Assembly: GCA_031213475.1 (NCBI GenBank)
Contig: JARUPZ010000010.1
Location: 1,927,001 to 1,991,000, forward strand
Reading direction: 5' to 3'
DNA from: Nereocystis luetkeana
Lineage: Eukaryota; Sar; Phaeophyceae; Laminariales; Laminariaceae
Length of the DNA stretch: 64,000 nucleotides
A program made the position numbers and the translations under genes. This document shows positions 59,501 to 64,000 of this stretch, one piece after another. Every line of letters begins with the position of its first letter. Position 1 is the stretch's first letter. The notes below the pieces were generated by a model. It made no database searches. It worked only from the letters and a program-made list of their open reading frames with translations, and was not told the origin of the DNA.

Positions 59501-61814
59501 GCGATGTTACTATTTCATGGGTCTGCATGCCACTTACCAGATCATCAGCTGAAAGGGAGTGTGACCGCGATGTCTGGCAGGGAACGAGCGCTTCGATTTA
59601 GGTTTGATCGTCACGACTTCCTGTGCCTAGATGCAAAATTCCCCATGTGATGATCGAGGCGCTGGGCAGCTTTCAACAGGATGTGGGCCGTTGTGCAAGA
59701 ATTATTGTCCGTGGCACGCCGCATCATATCAAGAACGCATGAAGTGCTTTACATTGATATGAGTGCACTGGTGCACCACCGCCACCGCTCCTGCCGCAGG
59801 TGTGGGACTTGATTCCTGGCGGGCGAGATGTGGTCGTGACCAACACGTCGGTCATCAGCTACATACATCTCATGGCGCACTTCAAGCTCAACGTGCAGAC
59901 CGCTCGACCTTGCAAAGCGTTCCTGCAGGGGTTCAGGTATTTCCAGCCCCCCCTTCTGCTTCGTGAGAGTCTTGTTTGTGGCATGCTTCCTGCTTGCATA
60001 CGGCTCCGCACGGGGCTCCCAGAAAACACGACACGGCAAGCATGTTCTGCCTGCGGTATGGCAGTGATGGGGGACGTCCGAAATAGTTGTCACCCGCTGC
60101 GTTGTTGTTTTAGCGAGCGACTTGCGACCCTACGTCAGCCAGAATGTTCGCGACTTCTTCGCCCTTGATACCCACAGGGACCTGATACCGGTGGAGTGGA
60201 TCCGCCTGTTCAACCCGCAGGAGCTGCAGAGACTCATCGGGGGCGAGGGCGGGCGCGCGGTCGACGTGGAAGACCTCAAGCGGAACACGCTGTACGCGGG
60301 GGGGTACCACGAGTCCCAGCCCGTCATGAAGGTGCCGTCACGCCATCCCTTGTGATCGTGCTCGTCTTCCTGTTACCTTGCACGTAAATATATTTCTTTT
60401 TGTTTTTCCTTCTGGCGCATGAACACTGATATCTTGTCGACACTCCTGGGCGTGTGTGCGTGCGTGCGTACGCACGTGAGTGAGTGACTGCGTTTTTCAT
60501 GTCCGTCCAGCATTTGCCAGGAAACGAGTCCTACTGTAGTTTTTGACATGTACTGCCTTGGGAGGCTCGGAGAAAGGATAAAAGTGTGCCACACGTCGGT
60601 GCTTTTCAGCGTCAGACCGTTGTTTGAAGCGCTGGTGCCTCCCCTCTCGCGAGGCAGAACACACCACCACAATGGAGCAGAAATTGGCTGCAGTTTGATT
60701 GAAGTGGGACAAACCTCACAGCAGTGCTACCTAGTACCACTACGTCCCGAGACCGCTTGTCCAGTGCTTGTAGTAGTGAATCCACACGATCCCTATGTTT
60801 TTCGTTGTCAAGTCGCATATTAGAGTCTTGCGGCAGTGACCACGCGCGTTTTAGTTTTTTTGTTTGTACAAACCAGCCCGATGTTGACCCAAAACACCTG
60901 GGGTTTTCCTGGAGACAGCGCTGTCGTAGTCCCAGTGTTTGCAGCCGGGTCAAAACATCGATATATATAATCGATCCCGTTTCCCGACCTCTACTTTTTT
61001 TTTGCATCAGTGGTTTTGGGAAGCGATCCAGTCCTTCACGCCGGCAGAGCAGGGTCAGTTTCTAAAGTTTGTGACGTCGTGCTCAAGACCACCTTTGCTG
61101 GGCTTCGAGAGGCTGAACCCGCCCATCTGCGTGCAACGAGTGCCGGAGGGCGAGGAGGGACGGCTGCCGTCAAGCGCGACCTGCATGAACCTTCTCAAGG
61201 TTGGACCTGGGTTGGTTGGGCCTGGAGGGCAGGGGTATGCAGGGCGTTGAGAATGCCTCAAAGGGCAGTAGGCTGGTCGTTGACGTGATGAAGTGATCGT
61301 GCGTGATGTATAGCATAACGGTTCCTCGTTTTTTTGTTCATCGTCACGGTCGATTTTATCCCTCGAGTCTGCCGCTGGTCAACCCCTTCTCATATCCGTT
61401 TCATTATGAGCACGAAAGACGCACCACCTGAGGCAGAACAGGAGGGGGAAGTTGTCGGGCTGGGCCTACGCTGGAAAGACATCGTGATCGATTTTGCGTT
61501 CGGTTGTACCCGTCTCCTAAATGCTCCGAATCAATCGCCGTCGCGGCTACTCGCGCAGTGGAGTGCCCAGGCGCATGTGTACCCTGAAGCAAGCCACGGC
61601 AAAATATCTACCGAGAGCTCCCGGTGTTGCATTGGGCTACGAACGAAGACCCCCCCCCCCCCTCCCCTCCTCTATGTGTTGTCTTTGCTCTCTGTGCGTT
61701 CTTTGGAAAACCTTTTTTCGTTGCCACCAGCTACCCCAATACGCGGACCAACGGACTCTGAGGGAGAAGCTTCTGTACGCCATCAGCGCCAACGCGGGTT
61801 TCGAGCTGACGTAA
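35830..61814 (+). CDS. UBE3C: UBE3C-type HECT E3 ubiquitin-protein ligase, 21 exons
   Basis: Exons: 35830-35922, 37369-37445, 39421-39529, 40026-40496, 40997-42088, 43080-43268, 46518-47770, 48106-48213, 50420-50578, 51018-51091, 51837-51901, 52718-52843, 54306-54375, 55650-55810, 56849-57001, 57959-58024, 58876-58956, 59800-59936, 60118-60331, 61011-61199, 61731-61814. The sum is 1,657 codons, and every junction keeps phase. HECT ligases take ubiquitin from an E2 onto a cysteine and pass it to substrates; UBE3C members extend chains on proteasome-bound proteins. The N-terminus MFNGESKKRPTVSLRGK matches the UBE3C start, which is why I chose 35830 over the upstream in-frame ATG at 35683. An IQ motif follows (exon 2). 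The middle is conserved but inflated by poly-Gly/Ala/Asp inserts in exons 4, 5 and 7, explaining a length about 1.5 times that of animal homologues. The HECT domain occupies about residues 1273-1656. Least certain are the 3' end of exon 12 and the 5' ends of exons 7 and 19. Confidence 0.93.
37369..37445 (+). other. IQ-motif exon of the UBE3C-like gene
   Basis: Exon 2 encodes ATTIQRVWRGR (about residues 46-56), preceded by an Arg/Glu-rich helix. This matches the calmodulin-type IQ motif near the N-terminus of UBE3B/UBE3C/UPL6-7 ligases. It ends in phase 2 and joins exon 3 at 39421, which continues with a basic helix (WRELERKTWDRKMHDV). Confidence 0.85.
37562..37658. mobile_element. palindromic MITE-like element with TTAA-containing ends, copy 2
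   Basis: Arms TTTAACCCCGTTAGTACCGC/AGTCCCGATTTGCGGACAAA and TTTGTCCCCAAAACGGG...CCTAAAAGGGTTGAG match the element at 25539 but are more diverged. It is bracketed by a direct repeat of TTACGTTCCAGCTCAACTCG (37531-37550 and, with variation, 37682-37707). It lies in UBE3C-like intron 2. Confidence 0.75.
38056..38162. mobile_element. palindromic MITE-like element, copy 3
   Basis: The cleanest ends of the family: ATTACGGGGGACCATAGTAA at the left and TTTCTATGGTCCCCCGTAAT at the right, with the AGGTTTTTGTGC core. It lies in UBE3C-like intron 2. Confidence 0.82.
38306..38449. repeat. 72-bp tandem duplication
   Basis: Two diverged units share GGCAGGCAG, TGGTCAA, CAGAGTKGCCAGC and TCAGCGC spacing. 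They lie in UBE3C-like intron 2. Confidence 0.55.
40714..40938. repeat. ~75-bp tandem repeat, three units
   Basis: Units begin GAACCTGGAAGGAATTTTCC, GAACCTGGAAGGATTTTTCC and GAGCCTGGAAGGATTTTTCC. They occupy almost half of UBE3C-like intron 4. A + frame across the units stays open, but it is separated from exon 4 by a stop at 40572-40574. Confidence 0.7.
42481..42760 (-). repeat. G-tract family (subfamily 1), near-full copy, inverted
   Basis: The reverse complement starts with a 19-nt G-run, then TACTCAT-like sequence, ATGCATGGCCGAAGTCGTG, the GGTTTTCACC block, AGCCGCATCCTACTAAGAAC-like sequence and finally GTGTGGCCATTTCCAGAGAC. It lies in UBE3C-like intron 5. Confidence 0.75.
43725..43775. 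repeat. 17-bp tandem repeat, three perfect units
   Basis: The unit ACAATCTTCGTCGGTAG is repeated three times without mismatch in UBE3C-like intron 6. Confidence 0.9.
43996..44620. repeat. GATCTG minisatellite array
   Basis: About 600 bp of diverged short units of the form TCCGAAATGGGATCTGATC and TCCCAAATGGGACCTGATCT, roughly 17-23 bp each, with dozens of GATCTG/GATCCG cores. All three minus-strand frames are open for long stretches with repetitive Arg/Ser/Asp/Gln/Ile peptides, a side effect of the repeat. It lies in UBE3C-like intron 6. Confidence 0.85.
44714..44820. mobile_element. palindromic MITE-like element, copy 4 (degenerate)
   Basis: Retains ATTCCGGCGGAACATAGTAA, the TAGGTTTTTGTGCATACG core and a TTTCTATGGTCCTCGGTGAT right end. 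It lies between the GATCTG array and a G-tract repeat in UBE3C-like intron 6. Confidence 0.65.
44862..45140 (+). repeat. G-tract family (subfamily 1), near-full reference copy
   Basis: 23-nt G-run, then TACTCATTATCATGCATGGC, CGTAGTCGTATG, AGACCCTCGCATCCC, GGGACGGAGCGCGTAGGGTT, TTCACCGACCAGGCAGACAC, TGCTTGCACCAAGCGCGAA, GCATCCTACTAAGAACCGCT and TGTGGCCACTTCCAGGGACA. No ORF, no A-tail and no obvious pol III promoter. Confidence 0.8.
48469..49020. repeat. ~26-bp minisatellite, about 20 units
   Basis: The unit GTTACGGGTATCAGGTGTTA plus GTTACC is repeated with variants over ~550 bp in UBE3C-like intron 8. Each unit contains potential donor-like GGTATC and acceptor-like TCAG dinucleotides, so it might distract splicing. 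Confidence 0.88.
51100..51335. repeat. AACCGAA-type degenerate short repeat
   Basis: An almost T-poor, A/C-rich stretch of AACCGAACC, AAACCAAACC and AACCGAAC units directly downstream of the exon 10 donor in UBE3C-like intron 10. Confidence 0.75.
53018..53275 (+). repeat. G-tract family (subfamily 1), near-full copy without a long G-run
   Basis: Matches the copy at 44862 from GTCGTATGACCATAGAGACC through GGGTTTTCACCGACCAGGCA, TTGCTTGCACCAAGCGCGAA and ATCCTATTAAGAACCGCTTG to TGTGGCCACTTCCAGAGACA. It lies in UBE3C-like intron 12. Confidence 0.75.
53461..53577. mobile_element. palindromic MITE-like element, copy 5
   Basis: Left arm ATCACGGGGGACCATAGCAA and right arm TTACTACGGTCCCCCCGTAAT. The core is expanded by a (TA)n run. 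It lies in UBE3C-like intron 12. Confidence 0.8.
54437..54572. repeat. (CCTC)n microsatellite, about 34 units
   Basis: A perfect tetranucleotide array of ~136 bp in UBE3C-like intron 13, starting about 60 nt after exon 13. All six frames are open through it (Pro-Pro-Ser-Leu on +, Gly-Arg-Glu on -), which creates spurious ORFs. Confidence 0.95.
54791..54831. repeat. (CCTC)n microsatellite, about 10 units
   Basis: A second array of the same tetranucleotide, 220 bp downstream of the longer one in the same intron. Confidence 0.92.
55850..56165. repeat. GATCTG-rich dispersed repeat, copy B, with an adjoining GATCTGT-rich run
   Basis: 55850-56060 matches 17205-17425, including TGATCTAGTTCATGTCGCCG, GCATGTTTCTTGGGTTGGAT and GTACAGATCCTACACTGCA. 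From about 56055 to 56165 short GATCTATCT/GATGATCTGTG units follow. It lies in UBE3C-like intron 14. Confidence 0.6.
59130..59215 (+). repeat. short G-tract family (subfamily 2) copy
   Basis: A G-run, then TACTCATTTGTTGCTTGCCT, TAGTCATTTGACCATTGACC and ACGCATCCCTTTCGAGACGG. It lies in UBE3C-like intron 17, tandem with the next copy. Confidence 0.75.
59258..59335 (+). repeat. short G-tract family (subfamily 2) copy, tandem with the previous one
   Basis: A G-run, then TACTCATTTATTGCTTGCCT, TAGTCATTCGGCCATTGACT and ACGCATCCTTTTCGAGACGG. About 50 bp of other sequence separates it from the previous copy. Confidence 0.75.
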
Positions 61815-63084
61815 GGAGGCGACGGGCACTGGGGGTTTGTGTTATCATGGTCGTCTCCGCGGCCGCTTGCAGTCTTGCGGCAATGGAAGGTAATGTGTGT
61901 CGCACTGTGCGGCGGGGGAAGGACTCTGCTGCTGTCACGCCGCCTCCTGCTCCTCCTTCGGTCCAGTCGATGCATAAACGAAAGCGCGGGTCCTCTAGGA
62001 GAGCTAGGTTGCGGCAGCGTCATCGTAACTGAAGGGGTATGGTCGCAGTAAAACGGGACCGGGAGCGGTATGTATGTTGACCCTCGACATCGATCAACAA
62101 AATGGAGCATCTGGATGCAAGTGTCGATGTATTTATTTTTCGTCTCGAAATTAGGTTTCTTTGTACAATTACTGCCCCTATGCTTATGGCGTTGCACGTC
62201 GAGTTTTACGTGGAGCAGAAAGCGCTCCGCGCGTAAGCCGGGTGAGCGACCAAATATCGCTGGCGCCAGGCGGCGAGGGGGGTGCAGGGATAAAACCGTA
62301 CAAGAGGAGTTCGGCGGACCGGAAAATAGAAGATAGCACGTGCCTCTCACGGTGACGCGTCGCTATAGCGACGGCCTGTGGACGAATAAAATAGATTCTT
62401 GGGTGTTGCACCACACGACGCAGGGTCATTGATGTTGCCTGAAGAGGGCGGAGTGAGGTCGGAGACAAGAGTCTATTTCTAGGAAGGTGCTGATGTATCC
62501 CTCACCTGCTCGGGTGGAGGGGGGGGGGGGGGAGGGAGACAAGCGCCTACTAGCAGGAGGGCGCTGATATGTATCTAGCATATTATCTCGAGGTTACTAA
62601 TATGGAACAGCCGTGACAACACGAGCGCCTATTAATAGTACTAGCTGCTGAGGGTCCAGATACAGTGGGATGTGCGGCAGCGGAGACCGGTTATATATCT
62701 GCTTGAATCGGGTGCGGGTGCGGCGGGGGGCTCGTTGTCGAGAAAGCGTGATGCTTGACTGGTCTTCGCCGGATTTCGGTGGCAACAAGATGGCGAATAT
62801 AATTTGTGGGGCCTTAGAGTGGACGCTTTTGCCGTCAAACTGCGTTTTTTTTGTTCTGTGCCCACCGACACGTGTTTATTGATGGGGTGGTACCAGGGTA
62901 TCCTTTGCTTCTGCTGTACAGGATGACTGCCGCCATCAATTGATGTGTTTTGCTTCCTCTAAATGTTTCGAGCTCATGTTCATACCGCAGAACTGCTCTC
63001 CGATAAAAGAATCGCACTGCGTATCAACAGTAAGACTTCAGACTATTCGACCCATCGGTCGGAGGTCCACTGCTCAAACGTTCG

Positions 63085-63464
63085 GGGGCTGGCTGGAAAG
63101 GTTTCCACGTACTACGCGCTCTCCATATCCTTCCCCCCGATACACGGCGAATGTAGTTGCTTGCCGCTAAACCGACTCGTCGCCTTACGGTGGGGGCCTT
63201 TCTCCATCGTGAGCCCAATCGTCCATATCCTTCATCGTTCGGACGAAGCATTGCCATGACATGTGGGATACAAATAGTCTGTGATATCGGCCGACGACGG
63301 ACACACGCGCCTCTTGCCATACAACACAAGGCGTCAAGCTGTGTTTAGACCATCCTACAGTTTGCGCAAACAAGTGACCACCCAATAATAGCAGTACTCA
63401 AGTAAAGCGCCCCCGTAAATGGTTATCCTCGCGCCATAATATATACCCTGGTAATGTATACCCT

Positions 63465-63500
<36 letters not shown>

Positions 63501-63950
63501 CAACATCAAAACTGCGCGGTACCAGTTTGCACACCTAGCCTAAAATGGCCCCAGGAGGCTGGCTAAAAAAGATTTCCTTGTACGTACGCACTTCCCACAT
63601 CCTTCCCTCGAACCCCCGATACCAGGCGAATGCAGATGCTTGTCGCTACCTACACGTCGCCTTACGTTGGTGCCCTTCTTTCATCGAGACCTCAATCATC
63701 GATAACGTTCACCATCGTTCGGACGAAGCCTTACCATGGCAAGTGGAATAAAAACACGCCCCAGGTATTACCGGCCAACGACGGTCACACGCGCCTCTTG
63801 CAATATCAACACAAGGCCGGAAGCTGTGTTGAGACTGTCCTGCACTCGACGCAAACAAGTGGCTACCCACTGATAACAGTAGCCAAGTCAAGCGCCCTCG
63901 CAGAATGGTTATCCTCGCGCCATGAAACAAAACTGACCCGAACATCAAAA
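63085..63950. repeat. diverged tandem duplication, ~440-470-bp period
   Basis: 63085-63440 aligns with 63556-63920, sharing CGTCGCCTTACG, CATCGTTCGGACGAAGC, CACACGCGCCTCTTGC, ACACAAGGC, GCAAACAAGTG and GGTTATCCTCGCGCCAT. The spacer part (CATCAAAACTGCGCGGTACC, about 63503) recurs near 63943. The array may continue beyond the window. Confidence 0.75.
63466..63495. repeat. (TA)n microsatellite
   Basis: About 15 TA dinucleotides between the two units of the right-edge duplication. Confidence 0.9.
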
Positions 63951-64000
63951 CTTCGTGGTATCAATTTGCAGACCATGCCTAGAACGGCCGCAGGGGACTG

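Larger units (their letters stand above)
54306..61814 (+). other. HECT catalytic domain (exons 13-21)
   Basis: Landmarks in order: IRIRRDTMYED (exon 13); FTNRHGVEEAGIDGGGVFKE (exon 14); LFPNPGAS and FEFLGRVLAKAVFE (exon 15); DDLYSLDPELYHNLMQLK (exon 16); DLCLTFS (exon 17); ISYIHLMAHFKLN (exon 18); WIRLFNPQELQRLIGG and the DLKRNTLYAGGY segment (exon 19); FVTSCSRPPLLGFERLNPP and the catalytic SSATCMNLLK (exon 20); EKLLYAISANAGFEL plus one residue and the stop (exon 21). The active-site Cys codon is 61182-61184, residue 1624 of 1656, i.e. 32 residues from the end as in UBE3C proteins. All canonical N-lobe and C-lobe motifs are intact, so the enzyme should be active. A ~14-residue insertion (about YVSQNVRDFFALDT) sits between the GF motif and the WIRLF helix. 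Confidence 0.93.
61815..64000. other. 3' flank of the UBE3C-like gene and intergenic DNA to the window end
   Basis: No further gene is convincing. An AATAAA at 62385-62390 could serve as a polyadenylation signal. The region holds a G-run (about 62519-62533), a (TA)n microsatellite (63466-63495) and a diverged tandem duplication (63085-63950). The small ORFs here fall inside the duplicated units or are compositionally unremarkable. Confidence 0.5.

Overview
This is a eukaryotic nuclear window. It is GC-rich and intron-dense, with long homopolymeric G/C tracts and proteins swollen by Gly/Ala/Ser/Pro runs. The spliced gene architecture, the long introns (up to 4.2 kb) and the mixture of repeats are most reminiscent of a stramenopile, probably a brown alga. 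That assignment is inference: no diagnostic marker gene is present.

Three spliced genes lie head-to-tail on the + strand. (1) About 638-20083: a 12-exon model for a very large (about 3,130 aa), mostly disordered protein with short coiled-coil segments and no family I recognise. All exon phases chain together. (2) 23511-34147: a 5-exon RRP15-like ribosome-biogenesis protein (372 aa). Its third intron contains a decayed non-LTR retrotransposon on the opposite strand. (3) 35830-61814: a 21-exon UBE3C-type HECT E3 ubiquitin ligase (about 1,656 aa). It has the N-terminal IQ motif and a full HECT domain, and its catalytic cysteine lies 32 residues from the C-terminus. A possible minus-strand exon of a fourth gene runs off the left edge.

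Introns and intergenic DNA carry several repeat families that can be delimited from this window alone. They are: a ~107-bp palindromic MITE-like family (5 copies); a palindromic family with TTAA-containing ends (2 copies plus a fragment); a ~299-bp element with ~35-bp terminal inverted repeats; a G-tract-anchored ~280-bp family and a related ~75-bp subfamily (13 full or partial copies together); a ~215-bp dispersed repeat (4 copies); a GATCTG-rich pair; minisatellites; and a ~440-470-bp tandem duplication at the right edge. The LINE copy has a 5' inversion with an inverted duplication at the junction, the signature expected of twin priming.

The genes do not form a functional cluster. They are ordinary housekeeping genes (ubiquitin ligation, pre-60S assembly) plus one lineage-specific disordered protein. 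I see no defence island, biosynthetic cluster, CRISPR array or convincing new system. The novelty lies in the repeat families and in the unrecognised giant protein.
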